A stretch of DNA of 64,000 nucleotides from Isoetes taiwanensis (GCA_021234155.1 JAJEKV010000039.1:6918912-6982911); one strand, 5' to 3'. Shown: positions 34,473 through 46,968, counted from the first letter of the stretch. The notes: a model not told the origin generated them from the letters alone. Numbers and translations are program-made.

Positions 34473-37400
34473 GGAGGAAGCAAGGTTAATATAGAGGAAG
34501 TTTTTAAGATTCATTAGCAGGGCCTAACTACAATTCTATTGTAGTCAACCATTTTTTATAGGCATATATATTGTTAAATTTGGAAAGGAGCAATATTAGG
34601 AAAAAACGCATTCAAGCTTAACTGCAAGATATATTAAGTCCTCAAATATCCATCATGCGGCTAGAGTAATGTGCCATCCTCAAATGTTCATCATGCAGTT
34701 AGGATGTTCAGACCCTTTTTTCTGAAAGCTTCCTGAATAGGAAAAAACATACTGTGTTTCAGACTGCCATTCTAGATTTGAAACTTTTTAGCAAAAGGTC
34801 GTTGTACAATGTACTTATCCCATAGATAAATAGGTCGATTGTAATCTTGCAGCTGAGTACGTGAAACCGAGTACGGCTAGAAACATGGATGATGCAGCAG
34901 GCAGCAAAAATTTGTAAGGGACACCATGAGTTGTTTTTAATCCCTCCAATGCAAGAGAATTTGCAACCTGTTTACCTCAAAGCTAAATACAACACAATGG
35001 AAGGACCATGTAACCTCATTTTCTCGATAAAAGCATGCTTTAGAAGAAAGGAGCGTGCCATTATGGACCCAAACCAAAATCATGTCAATGAAATGAATTT
35101 TATATTGCAAGCACTGATCAATCAAGTTCTTTCTGAAATATTACAAAGTTTTACAATACAATGATAAGGCACAATATCGCATGTTTATAGCAAAGACCAA
35201 GACCGAATTAGAAACACTCAATGACAACTTGGTGCTGAGAGTCTTGTACGAATTTTTTATATCTAGAGATGGATTGAAAAACATGAAACACCTTTATGAT
35301 TCAAATAAAACTCTGAAGAATTTTTTGCTTACATAACAGACTTATAATATACACCATAGCAATGAACGCATACCTTACATACATCTAGCATACACATGAT
35401 GCAATTGTGCTATGTCCATCTAACAATATCCTTAGTTCATCTGAAGTTTCAACAGGTTCATGATATTTCTTGATATTCCTAACATATACTTAGATTCCAT
35501 TAGCTGCCTGCATTAAGAAATGAAAGATGTAAGGTTCCTATAAGGTTCCTGAAATTTGAAGCAAGCAAAATTTTAAAATGCACTCGTAAATAGAGTAAAG
35601 GAATACCATCAAACCTCTTTGATGTGGAAGAATAAACTTTTGGTTGTACACTTATGCATGGTTATCAATGCTTTTTTTAGTATATCTATGTATCTATATG
35701 TTATCATCGACAGAGCAAGTCATACAATGAATCAAATTCGTCATATCTCATAATATACTCTGTGAGCTCGAACAATCTAAGCGCCATGACACCCATGTAT
35801 CAAGCCCTATATGAGGGAAGCACCTATGCAAGACAAAGTCATTGTCCTTTTTATTCATTTGGTCAGATGAATCATGACCTCTTTGTCCACGGACCTCTTT
35901 GTCCACGGCACTGTCCTATGTAAATATCTATCAAGGAATGATAAATTGGATGAACAAAGCAAGTCGTCTACAAGGGATTTGGAAATGAACGACTACATGT
36001 GTCTCATGATTCGAATTGTATGGTTGAACCACTCAGCCAAGAATGGCCTCAAAACCCATGGCATTTTATGCTCAACATGGATGAAACACAAAATTTGAAG
36101 GTGCAGAAACAAAATAAGAGTACCTTCAATACATGAAAATTGCAAGTAAAATAGAGGTCTTATAGATACCTCGATTCCAGTCGATGCATTCTCTAGAGAG
36201 AGGATATGCTTTGCTTTAGAGAGAGGATATGCTTCAACCACATGGGTCTAACAAAGGCATTTGCATTACAAAATAATAAACTGAGAATAATCAACGAACC
36301 TTTTATAAATATAAGGGTACCTTCAATACATCGTAATTAAACTAAGAACTCCAAGCAAAATAGAGGTCTCAAATATATCTTCATTCCACTCCATAGTTTC
36401 TCTAGACACATGATAAGCTGCAACTATATAGGTGCAACTATATAGGTGCAACATAGGCGTTTGCACTCACAAACTGAGCATAATCTATGAAGCTTCTGCA
36501 ATTGTATGATGTTTCAGCATTTTCATGTAATATTCCTACTCAAGGAGACTAAGTTTATGATCTTTTGATTGTTGCTGGACAGTTGAGAAGTTTGATCCTG
36601 CAATCATTCTGCAAGTTGGATAAAATCGAAGATGCTTCACTTGAGAACAGTAAAATGGAGGCACTAAAGCAACAAACGTTAAGAGTAGTGTAGATATGAG
36701 TATTCTGGCATGGCTAATAAGATCCTCAAAAGGCGAAGTACATATAGTCATGGAGTTTATAATGTTTATCTCGTTTTTTAGATGAAGCCATGGAATATGT
36801 TTCTTCTTTGTGATGAATTACAGTCGGAGGCAAGACTGCTCTCCCATATTAAGTGACAGATAAACTCTGTGTTTAAGAGGCATGGAAAGACTGCATAATA
36901 TTGAAACTTTTGTTTACCACATGAGAACCACCGTAAACAATAAATCCAATCTGCAATACCTTTAAATGATACACCTGGAACATCGATTGCTTCGGGTTTG
37001 TTGAAGGAAGGAAGTGCTAATTAAACACATGCCTGGAGCAAAGTCCGTTAAACATATGGAAGAAATAAAACAAATTCCTGCGAATTTTGGTGGCATCGCA
37101 CGCCCAACTCTTAATTGCCAAAGCAGAAAAGGCTTTGTAGCTATAATTACTTTATGCCTGCACTGGTTGTGGTCAACCACTTTTAACATATCATAAATGA
37201 ACATTTATATTTGAAGAGAAGAAAAGAAACATAATAATAAATAGCAAGAGTTCAAATATACTTGCAAGTGTTTGCATATACAACTAAGAACGACCATCTG
37301 CCAAGAACGTTGACTAACCTATGAGTCAATATGAAGGTGTTGCATGACCTATGGATCCCTATGAGCATGTCAGCTGCACAACAAAGCCCAATCCCAATGT

Positions 37401-37734
37401 TAGCAAACCCTGCCCGCTTCAAATATCTCTATATTATTGCGTAATCTACATGAATTTGGAGGGCATTTGGAAGAATTTAGGGTTCTTGGGTTACTTCCCA
37501 TTCATTATGATGTTGCAAAGTGATACATAAAGATAGATGCATCTCCCTTCGTGCATATTTTAAGAGCAACCTGTTGTGTATTCTTGGATCTTGCCTCAGG
37601 TGCCCCTGTGTGTATTCTATACCTCCAAGGGTGTCCAATTATAATAAAAATAAAGAATATTATGCCAAGAGATACCTGAATTAAGATTATAATGACTTCT
37701 TGCAATCTGGCCTGTTGCTTTCTTTTTTCCTTAC
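34473..37734. other. Unassigned sequence (possible Helitron interior)
   Basis: No gene recognised. Short tandem doublets lie near 35876-35907 (gacctctttgtccacg), 36190-36236 and 36420-36450. A minus-strand Helitron body would include this stretch. Confidence 0.35.
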
Positions 37735-38023
37735 AGCTTCGCCTCTGTACTGATGCATACAAAAACTGAAGCCACAATGTTGCACAGTGCATGTTTTTGG
37801 CATAACTACTGAATCTGGCATAACAGATCTTCAGCTCAATTCCCAAATCTGTGAGTTTTTTTTCTGATTGGGCTACTTTATAGATGGGATCCAAAATGCG
37901 ATTCATACCATCCATATGATGTCGGAGCATGGGTTCAACTATGCAAGCTTGAGTTCGCCAATGCCTCAAAACCCATTCTTTAGTCTTTTGATCTACCTTG
38001 CTAGTTTCTGGCCTTGAATCATC
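37735..38023 (-). CDS. Exon-like segment, function unknown
   Basis: On the minus strand the acceptor TTCTGTTTCAG is followed by an open stretch of 96 codons (DDSRPETSKVDQKTKEWVLR ... MDGMNRILDPIYKVAQSEKK). It ends at a donor-like GCT/GTAAGG at 37734. Good splice signals and unbroken coding over 289 bp suggest a real or recently captured exon. I do not recognise the protein. Its phase does not fit directly onto the segment at 38183-38293. It lies on the same strand as, and inside, the presumed body of the Helitron ending at 34337. Confidence 0.4.
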
Positions 38024-38182
38024 CTGAAACAGAATTTGAGCTTTGAATATCTCCGACCATGTCTCCTAGTAGAATATGCTCAGAAAGGGCCAAACCATGC
38101 ATACATTTATTTCTAGCATTATAAACTACAGAAAGATGGGGCAAACAATAATAATAACTACCATATAAGTGGAAGACCTTAC

Positions 38183-38293
38183 CACCAACATGGGCTGAAT
38201 GATATTTACATGCCTGAGGATGATTTTTGGAAGGATCAAATTGCTGTTTGCAATTCCGACATGTTCGCAAATTACCAATGCTTGCTGCAACCA
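38183..38293 (-). CDS. Exon-like segment with CHORD-like zinc motif
   Basis: After the acceptor TTATTTCAG the frame reads GNLRTCRNCKQQFDPSKNH then PQACKYHSAHVG, up to a donor GTAAGG at 38182. The pattern C-x2-C...FDPS.N...C-x2-H resembles the first half of a CHORD-type zinc-binding module. I infer only a zinc-binding role. Reading through the donor gives another ~50 codons before a stop, so the donor is not certain. Confidence 0.45.
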
Positions 38294-38776
38294 CTGAAAT
38301 AATGCCAGCCTATGTAATATTCCAATCAGCATCATTCTAACCAAGAGATAAAATCCTCTAGCTATAGCTACAACCTACCTTTACAAACCCTGTTCATGTT
38401 TAATGATAATAAATTTTAATCTTCCAGACAGTAGCATCTACATACTGAGAAACGGGAGCATATGTATCACTGGAATTCCTGTTAAGTCCTCAAGCGACAA
38501 ATATTCAATGCAAATAAGACAATTCTAGACAGAAGATAAGGGCGCACCTAAGCTCCATGGTTTCAAAATGCAGCTATTTAGCACAGCGCCTCCGACAAAA
38601 ATCCACAGTATTCAGAAGATAAAATGCTGATGATCTTTTCTCACGCTACCATCCATTGAATTAGAAGCCTTTCATGCGAGCCAAGCAACATCACCTCAAG
38701 CAAAGATCCACATTCATGCAAAATAATGACTTTTCAAAATTTCAAACCTTTTGAGCGCAAAGCATAAATTGTAATT

Positions 38777-39043
38777 ATGGTTTATATCTGCATTGAAAAC
38801 CCCAAGAGCGCCAAATTTCATCAGTCTTGGCAGTTTGTGTCATTTCTCCTGCATGCAATACTTGCAATCCTTGCAGGCTTTATTATTCTGGAAGGACGGC
38901 AGAAGAACAAACTATCCATGGAACATAATCCTATGGAGGGAGAACCTCCACCTCTCAACCAAGATCCAGAAAGTGGCCGGAACTGCAAGATAGAGACGGA
39001 TGTATCTATTTCCAAAATGATAAAATCCTCTTATGGCACCTAA
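38777..39043 (+). CDS. Small ORF with one membrane segment, unrecognised
   Basis: ATG at 38779. The 88-residue product has a hydrophobic stretch FVSFLLHAILAILAGFIIL (about residues 21-39) followed by a polar tail (EGEPPPLNQDPESG). No homologue recognised. Could be chance, since an open frame on the other strand covers part of it. Confidence 0.25.
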   Translation: MVYICIENPKSAKFHQSWQFVSFLLHAILAILAGFIILEGRQKNKLSMEHNPMEGEPPPLNQDPESGRNCKIETDVSISKMIKSSYGT

Positions 39044-39112
39044 GATCCCTTTTCGATCCACGATGAAGGATGCCACGAAACCGCAACTGGAAGAAATGAG
39101 TTATTATGAAGC

Positions 39113-39235
39113 TTGAATATGTAGCACAATAACAGGGGGTTACGTTTAGATTTTTATACGCTTTTTCACATGGTTTTTCTATGATTTCGTTGTTGTATTC
39201 GTTGAGGTGTACTAAATAGTATTTCTAGAGTGCAC
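39113..39235 (+). repeat. Dispersed repeat with AACAGGGGGTT end, copy 2
   Basis: Begins gaatatgtagcacaataaca then GGGGGTT. Diverged from copies at 5182 and 41223 but shares 'tttctagagtgcac' near its end. Confidence 0.6.
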
Positions 39236-39295
39236 TCTTTATGGGCCGTTGATTTTCGTTGGTTGGAACAATCCAAGGGTTGTTCTCTTTCTCTG

Positions 39296-39450
39296 CATGT
39301 GTTTGTGCATGAACACTGCGCATGTGTATGTATGTGCATGTGCATATGCATGTGCATGTGTGTGCATGTGCATGTGTATTGTGCATGTGCAAGTGCAAGT
39401 GCAAGTGCATGTGTGCATGTGTGTGCATGTGTGCATATGCATGTGTACTT
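39296..39450 (+). repeat. (TGTGCA)n-type low-complexity tract
   Basis: Irregular repeat of tgtgca and tgcatg hexamers. Open frames over it on both strands (Cys/Met/His/Thr-rich) are artefacts. Confidence 0.9.
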
Positions 39451-39970
39451 GCCCTCTTGGATTCTTATTGCCGGAGTGGATTTTACTACCACGAGATGGA
39501 TTTTTTGCTCACACTTATAAAGGTATTTGTTTTTTAATGTTTCTTCAGTTAGCATAATGTTTTTTTACAAGGTATTGGTTTCCTGATTCTACAATGTAGT
39601 GCTGCAAAACCCCCTTTTGTTTCCTTCCTAAGATTTGCTGCAGATTCAAAAAGAGTTTAGAGTTTAGGCCCTCTGTTTGCTTCCAACTCTTGGATATTCC
39701 TGGCTGCCGGATTGTTCATAGCAGCCAGCCTTCAGCTTCAATCAACAAACAGATTCTTATGCACACAACAGGCGGATTATTCCACGCCCTTTTCCATGTC
39801 ATGCAGATCAGTCAAACAGTGGCCACAAGAATTTATATTGTAGGTTTGGAACTTTAATCGAACCATAAGGTGAATCACGCATTACCTTTAAGCTAGAGAT
39901 GGAGCATCCAAAATCATATGGATTGATAAACAATGATGTCATTGTGAAAGAGAAATAGTTGTAGCGGAAG

Positions 39971-41139
39971 TAACAATATGTAGCATAATAACAGGGGGTT
40001 CTCTTTGTGTTGCAAACTTTATGACTTTCGGAATAATGGGATCAATCTGCTCTATCTTTATGGTAACTTTTACTTATGTTCTATTTGTTTTATTGTGATC
40101 AAATTCAAAAGCTACAGGTGATGAAAGCATCAAATGAATTCTAGTTTTTTTCTGGTTTGAATTCTAAAATTTTTGTCACACCGGAGGGGGGAGGGGGAGG
40201 GGTGACGTCCCTAAGGCCCCGAAGGGGCCAAAAAAATTTTTTTGCAACACAAACCATTAACATCCAACATATAAAAATTAAATCCCCCAACACATAACAA
40301 CCAACACATAACAACTATTGACATTAACAACCAACACATAACTACCATTGACATTAATTAACACAACCATTGGGTCCAACACATTTAAATTAAAATCCCC
40401 CTTAAACCCCCTTTGGTTTGGGTGCATATTCACACGGGGGTGACGTAGGGCAGCGAGAGCCCTTATAATTGTATTTTGCACGTACGAAATCAACACCATA
40501 TAGTATTCCGCTTGAAATCTTATAGTATTTTGCGAATCTTGTTATACAGTATAGAAGTATAGAAAATTTTGTACTTGTATACCCCACAAACGAGGAACTT
40601 TACGTACGGTATAGATTAAGGAATAAGGGGTGAATATGCCTATCCAACAGACTCTGCGTTCTGAGTCACCCCCGCGGTGAATATGCACCCAAACCAAAGG
40701 GGGTTTAAGGGGGATTTTAATTTAAATGTGTTGGACCCAATGGTTGTGTTAATTAATGTCAATGGTAGTTATGTGTTGGTTGTTAATGTCAATAGTTGTT
40801 ATGTGTTGGTTGTTATGTGTTGGGGGATTTAATTTTTATATGTTGGATGTTAATGGTTTGTGTTGCAAAAAAATTTTTTTGGCCCCTTCGGGGCCTTAGG
40901 GACGTCACCCCTCCCTCTCCCCCCTCCGGTGTGACAAAAATTTTAGAATTCAAACCAGAAAAAAACTAGAATTCATTTGATGCTTTCATCACCTGTAGCT
41001 TTTGAATTTGATCACAATAAAACAAATAGAACATAAGTAAAAGTTACCATAAAGATAGAGCAGATTGATCCCATTATTCCGAAAGTCATAAAGTTTGCAA
41101 CACAAAGAGAACCCCCTGTTATTATGCTACATATTGTTA
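39971..41139. mobile_element. Fold-back element: 1.17-kb near-perfect palindrome
   Basis: Left arm 39971-40445 and right arm 40667-41139 are reverse complements, with about one mismatch seen in a 250-bp stretch compared by eye. The spacer is about 220 bp. Both ends read taacaatatgtagcataata inward, then ACAGGGGGTT. The inner third of each arm contains ggccccgaaggggcc and the MITE arm phrase ccctttggtttgggtgcata. The spacer matches the MITE core at 7644-7862. No transposase and no clear target-site duplication. The near identity of the arms implies recent formation or gene conversion. Confidence 0.9.
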
Positions 41140-41218
41140 TTCCCGTGTGAATGGAAAGGCGTGGCCGACATGCACGCTCGATTGCCAGGAACGATAGCGA
41201 TAAGCACCTCCATCGTAT

Positions 41219-41375
41219 TCCTGAATATCTAGCATTATAACAGGGGGTTGTTTTTGTATTTTTGTACTTTTTTTCCTAGGGTTTTTATATGATTTGATGA
41301 TAGTATTCCATGAGACGTACTAATTGGTACATCTAGAGTGCACATACGCTCACTTTAATTTTCGTGACACTTTCC
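41219..41375 (+). repeat. Dispersed repeat with AACAGGGGGTT end, copy 3
   Basis: Begins gaatatctagcattataaca then GGGGGTT. Closely parallels 5182-5335 over ~150 bp, including gacgtactaattggtacatc. Confidence 0.75.
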
Positions 41376-43527
41376 AATGGTTGAATCCATAAATTTTGAT
41401 ATATATTTTTTATAATTTAAGCTATGCTAACAAAAAGTATTTTTTCTTTGCTTTACATGCAAGGCTCGAGACCCTTCAACTTAGGGTTTTGTTCTGCCCA
41501 TGGCGTATCTGGCCCTCTGCCATATTCGACAGGGCAGGGCATGGATCATGTCGGATCAGCTAAGCCTATTTTCTTACCTTGTTGCACAGCCTGGGTGTTA
41601 TGGTTCTTTGAATGGTTCCAAGAGCCCCATGAAAAGCAAAAATCTGGCAGAGGGAAATGGGTCTGGTCTGGTCTGGTGGTTTGCTTTGTTGTTGCTGCTT
41701 TGTTGTTATTGGGCGAATTGATTTCGTGCAACACTGGCTTTTGGCAGCTAGCCTAGTGCTAGGAGTTTGGTTGCAGGGGATGATTGTGATTGGATCAAAG
41801 GAAGAAATGAAGCTTGAAGTTGATACTTCATTGTGCATGTTATCATTTGTTCAAGCACTTGTGTTTGAAGCGACTACTCTATGACTGTTTGGTGCTGAAA
41901 ACGGGCTTAAAGCTTGGCCCACTTCGGATCCTAAAGCTACAGTGCATGGGATTATTATTAGAAAACATTCCTTCTTCCTTTGATTTTTTTTTCTTGGAGC
42001 CGAAATTGGCTCTGTTGTTTGTAGCAGAAGGTGACTTGCAAGCAGGAATATTGCTTCCAAATGAATGGTGGCATCGATCCTGGGGAATCTGCATGCTTTT
42101 GCTGACAATCAGCTCTTAAGCAACCCATAGAGCTGGGCCATTACATGTTTGACCATATCAATTCTTTGGGGATCGAGCATATATGGTGTCATTAAAGGGG
42201 TCACTCATGATTGCAGCAAGTGTATCAATGCCACGAGTTAACTCTTCTGACTGTAGATCTTCACAGTCTGTTGCCTTGTTCAGTTTCTCAATGGCCATTT
42301 GGATGAGTGACGTGGAGCAACTATTTCTCATCCACCAGTCTTTTACTTGGAGACATCCAAAAGAGATGTGGCATGTCCTCTTGCACTTTTGTGTTCAAAA
42401 GTCTTATTCGATCTTATTTGTTCTACATTCATCAGCAAGCATATCCATAGATTTGAGGTAATTTTTGTAGTTCGAAGGCACTATGGGACTGTTTACAGTC
42501 CAAATCAGAAAACATTCATTTGAAGGTAATGTACTGTCACAAGCAAATAGTGAACTCTTAGCTGAAATTAAAACCTCACCAGTTCCTGTGATTCATGCAT
42601 TTGTGTTGATTCCTCCTTGGCCAGGCATATTTGGCATGCAGTTGTAGAAAAGAGAATGAAGAGATGTTATTTTTGCCAGATATATTGCAGGGAAAATAGG
42701 AGCAGCATGCTTCGTTAACAGTAACATGCTAATAGGCTCAGCTTAATACATGTACAGCTGAAACATGCTCCAGATCTTAGAACTAAGGTTTGAATTGGCA
42801 AGTGCTGGAAAACCTCATTCTTTACTCTCTGAATGTAGCTGTCAAATGACTGGATGCTCTCTGAAAGTAATCATGACAAGCAGTCTCAGATCTTGGAAGT
42901 GTCAGTGATAGATTATTGTTTGAGCCCTCATCCCGCATAGTAAAGAGGAGTGCAGGAATCATGGACCAGTAACTTGACTTATCTTGCACGAGCGAAATAA
43001 CTGTGAATTTAACTGTTACAGATGAGTTTGCTTTGGACTATGGAAGTATGTCAGATGATGTCAAAAAGAGTTGGTCTTGGACTTACCTTGGATAGATCTT
43101 CATGCATGTGTCCATACATTTTCTTGAATCATTATCAAGGTTAATCAACATGAATTGTATATGCCTTCTTATATGTGTTTACATATTCCATTCAGCTGTT
43201 CGCATCATGGACCACTCGTTCAGAATATTTGGAATATCTCATGCACGAGATATCAATGGCTCAAGTAAGCTGTTGGCAATGCATTGTAGGTGTATGCATT
43301 CTGAAAATCCGGTCTTAGTTACCGTTGAGGCATTGGATACTCAAATGTTGCATGGCTTCTCTGAGTTATACGAACATCAAAACCATGAGTTAATGTTAAT
43401 GTTAATGGTTTGTGTTCATAATGTTAATGGTAGTTGTGTTTAATGGCAAAATTCGTTGCCATTAGTTTTACTAAACTGCTGTAATAATGTTGTTCATATG
43501 AGTAGGTTGTTTAACGATTTAGGCCCT
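41376..43527. other. Unassigned sequence
   Basis: Several short open frames on both strands, none with a recognised domain or convincing splice sites. Confidence 0.35.
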
Positions 43528-43690
43528 TAAAGTTTATATACGTTTGCTTCGGGCCCAAAAATTTTTTTAATATAGCAATCAACACACAACTACCATTAAC
43601 ATTATTAACACAAACCATTGCATTTAACACATTTAAATTAAAATCCCCCTTAAACCCCCTTTGGTTTGGGTGCATATTCACACGGGGGGT
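43528..43690 (+). repeat. MITE-like arm, copy 3 (one arm only)
   Basis: Matches 7480-7643: 'gggcccaaaaatttttttaa', the acaaccaccatt-like stretch, then ccctttggtttgggtgcata and 'ttcacacgggggg'. The second arm is missing. Sequence passes directly into the repeat at 43703-43812. Confidence 0.7.
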
Positions 43691-43702
43691 TAAAAGAAAT
43701 GC

Positions 43703-43812
43703 ATCTCGATTTTTGGGAAATCGGGAATTTTTTCCGGCAGGTAAACCCCTTAAAACCATTGAAAAACAACCTTAAAAAAAACCAAAAACATTTTCGGTCA
43801 AACCGGAAACTT
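43703..43812 (+). repeat. Dispersed repeat, copy 2 ('gatttttgggaaatcgg')
   Basis: See 23655-23762. Joined directly to the single MITE arm here. Confidence 0.5.
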
Positions 43813-43815
43813 CCA

Positions 43816-45059
43816 AATTAACAAGATTGATTATGTAGTTTATGAAATGGGAAAATGGACGTTGTATATTCTGTCACTGTTATGAAGGATGCTATGATTT
43901 TCTGGAAAATGTCTTTGTGGTCATGTTGCAATGTTGTAAAAATAGATAGATAGTATGTTGTAAAGATGTTGGGCTTTTCTGAAAGATGTGTATGTGGTGA
44001 TGTTGCAACTCCTTGTTCTGATGTGCCATGTGAGAGAACCATGGTAGCGTTGATGCTGCGGAAGGTTGGCTATGGTTTAATAGCTTCCTTTTGCATCATT
44101 GACTCGTGTGAGAGGATTAACTGTAAAAAAAAACAATGGCATTTGATCAGGGAGATCCCCCAGAATCTCGCTCCATCCAATGGTCTAGAATTTAAGATGC
44201 AAATACGACTGTTTTATATCATCATGTACTTTTCAAGACTAAGCAATGTCATCCATGCCATAAGGTCAGGCTCAAGTGGTGTTTGATTCACATCGGATGC
44301 TACCTCATCGAGTCATCCCATCCTCTACAGAAGATCCACCATACACCCATAGTACCCCTATCTCTGGCATGATACTTACAGTAATCTCCAACCATGGATA
44401 GAAAGAATAATTGCCAATCTAATATGGCTTGATGCAAATAAGATGCGAACAAAACTTAAACCATCCGATTTCTTGCCTTCGCTAAGCATTTTATGTAACA
44501 CCTCCACAATAGAATCTCCAAAACCATAGTATAGGTTGCAAGTAAAGAATTCCAAGTTATAATATATGTTTGGACATATGTTCTTTCTGCATCCCCAAAT
44601 TCTGACATTTATGGTAGAGATTATTGCAAATTTTCGAGTCTTGTCTAATGTCAATATGGCTTTCAGCGGTTCTTCCGCACCAACTTAGCAACTCGTTGCT
44701 GCTATATATGTAACAAACTGGTACACCAGGGGTTGTTGACCATGGATTAGCCTTCCCTCTAGCAAAGCCAACAAGCTTGCACATGCATATAGTGAATGTG
44801 GGAATGAAAAAAATGGAGCATGAGAGTACTAAGTGCAAAAGTAAAATCAGAGAGGAAGGATTAAGAGAAGGAGATTATTTGTGGGACTTGCATTCTGTGT
44901 AAGATATCTTTATATAAAGTCAATTCAAATGGACACGGTAGGATATGAAGGCATCTTAAAGTCACGGGATCAAGGTGGCAACATTTAATTTTGACTCATT
45001 ATATATATAAACAAGTGGTTGTACTATGAGGGACTGTACAAATTCGATTAGACGCCAAA
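43816..45059. other. Unassigned sequence
   Basis: No gene or repeat family recognised. Confidence 0.35.
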
Positions 45060-45730
45060 AATGCAGTGCCATTTAACGAAGATTCTATTAGGATTCTCCT
45101 ATATTCTCCAAGGCCCTAGAAAGATTTCCCTAAATTCTATGAGATTCCATCAATGTTGATTCCTTGAGGGATTGTACAAATTCGACTAGAAATCAAATTT
45201 AAAGTCATGCGATGAAGATTTTATAGAGATTCTCCAAGATCCCATCAAGGGTCTCTAGATACTCAAAGATTTTATGAAGATTCCCTTAGATTCCTCTAGA
45301 TTCTCCTAAGATTCCTCTAGATTTTCAAAGATTATCCTAAGATTCCTCTAGATTCCCTAAGATTCCATGTAGATTCTTCTATATTCCCTTAGATTCTACG
45401 AAGATTCCCTTGTAGAACACACCTAATGTCAAAGATTTCCATAGATCCTCTTGGATTCCCCCTAGATTCCCTAAGATTCCACAAAGATCCCCTAGATTCT
45501 TAAGGTTTTTACAAAGATTCCCCTACATTTTCAAAGATTCCTTTAGATTACCCAAGATTCTATGTAGATTCTCGTAGATTCCCTTAGATTCTATGAAGCT
45601 TCCACTAGATTCTCTAAGATTTTATCAAGGTTCCCCTAGATTCTCAAATATCTTTTGAAGATTCTCTTAGATTCCCCTAGATTTCCTTAGATTCCGTGAA
45701 GATTCCTCTAGATTATCCAAGGTTGCACGG
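45060..45730 (+). repeat. Degenerate minisatellite based on 'agattcccctagattc'
   Basis: About 650 bp made of variably spaced copies of agattcc and tagattc, with higher-order phrases such as 'aagattccatgtagattc' and 'cttagattctatgaagattcc'. No regular period, so it is an old or rapidly shuffling array. Confidence 0.9.
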
Positions 45731-46025
45731 AATGATCCCAAACCACTACTCATTGAAAAATGTTCGATGAGAGGAATCAAATGGTGTAGGTCCCACTTTG
45801 ATCCGATATCTCGATCTCAAGATAAAGTACAAAAGAAGGAAGCTTCCATGAAAGCTTCATAATTAATGAGGTGCCACCTCATTCCTTTTCATTAAATAAG
45901 GGTGACACCTCACCCCTTTAACATAAAAAACTCTAATTTAATAAAAAAATGAATGGCTAGGATGTTTCCTCCCCCTTTGATCTAATGGTTGAGATTGGTT
46001 ACACCAAATCCACTTTTTTTTTTTT
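45731..46025. other. Unassigned flank with T-run
   Basis: Ends in a run of about 20 T at 46013-46031, read below as the A-tail of a minus-strand retroposon. Confidence 0.5.
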
Positions 46026-46225
46026 TTTTTATTATTAATTATGCTTCAATTAAGCAATTTTGCCTGGACAGACAATGATGATCCAGAGATCACTTCTGCA
46101 CATGACCACATGTGGTAATATCATGTTTGATGCTTCAATGATCAAATAAATATTTAGGGATCTTTCTGGATATTACAAATTGATTTTGTTATGAGACATA
46201 TGTTTTGTCAAATGATATCTAGAGA
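46026..46225 (-). repeat. Dispersed 190-bp repeat, copy 1 (poly-A-ended retroposon?)
   Basis: From the T-run through attaattatgcttcaattaa to 'gttatgagacatatg'. The same sequence is at 52948-53147, where it is cut by an LTR. In minus orientation it ends in poly-A, suggesting a SINE-like or other retroposed sequence. Confidence 0.7.
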
Positions 46226-46374
46226 CCATTCTAATTTAAATCTCATCAACATGCATTTGATTTCGCTGTGAGCAGCCCACACACTCCAGCCAGCAAAGGT
46301 CACCTGCTGGGGCGACTAATGTTGCCCTCGACTTCGGTGAGCGGCAGGAGGCGAGGGGGGCCCGGCGCCATAAT

Positions 46375-46968
46375 GTGGTGGTGCGTGGACTCTCAGAGGA
46401 GGCAGGAGAAGATCTCACCAAGCGCATTCAGGATGAGATCCTATCTCGAATGGCATTCCCGACTGCGGTACACATTGCTAGAGCGAGCCGCCTTGGGGCT
46501 CAGCGCACAGATCGCCCGCGTGTTGTCACCTTCACGGTGGCAGACATGCGAGTACGGGAGGCCATCCTGCGTCAGAGTAGGCAACTGAAGGGGACTGCTC
46601 TGTATGTTGACCAGGATCTCACCCCGATGCAACAGGAGTCCCGCCGGCAGCAGCTGGCCCAGGTCAGGGACGTCCGTCGTAGAGGGGGGGCTGCAGGCCT
46701 TGTCCGGGGCAAGCTTCGCATTTTCAGGCCGGCGCCTGCTGAGGTAGCCGAGGCAATGCGTCAGGCTGCTGCCACTCCTGCTGCTGCTGCTGCTGCGGCC
46801 GGTACCCCTACTGCACCTCTGCCGCCGCTCACCGCCGCCAGGCCAAGACACTCCTCCCCGCAACCGGGCGGATCATCGGCGCCCACATCGAATGCCCAAA
46901 GAAATAGAAGCGTGCCTCGGGATGGTGTCTTGGAACCGTCGGGGCTTCCCCGGGCGAGAAAAGCGTAG
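46375..46968 (+). CDS. LINE-B ORF1-like RNA-binding protein (C-terminal part)
   Basis: Open frame of 197 codons. It begins inside an RRM-like core (VVRGLSEEAGEDLTKRIQDE), then HIARASRLGAQRTDRPRVVT and LKGTALYVDQDLTPMQQESR. That string of blocks is typical of ORF1/Transposase_22-like proteins of plant L1 elements. An alanine- and proline-rich tail follows. The N-terminal part is missing or in another frame. The protein would bind LINE RNA. Confidence 0.65.
   Translation: MVVRGLSEEAGEDLTKRIQDEILSRMAFPTAVHIARASRLGAQRTDRPRVVTFTVADMRVREAILRQSRQLKGTALYVDQDLTPMQQESRRQQLAQVRDVRRRGGAAGLVRGKLRIFRPAPAEVAEAMRQAAATPAAAAAAAGTPTAPLPPLTAARPRHSSPQPGGSSAPTSNAQRNRSVPRDGVLEPSGLPRARKA

Noticed and set aside
36962-37204. 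Overlapping ORFs on both strands as a small gene
   Set aside because: Neither has a domain, codon-like pattern or splice signals that stand out.
39225-39557. Cys/Met/Val- and His/Thr-rich ORFs in several frames
   Set aside because: Produced by the TGTGCA-type low-complexity tract.
46441-46863. Minus-strand ORF opposite LINE-B ORF1
   Set aside because: Shadow of the real plus-strand ORF1 frame.
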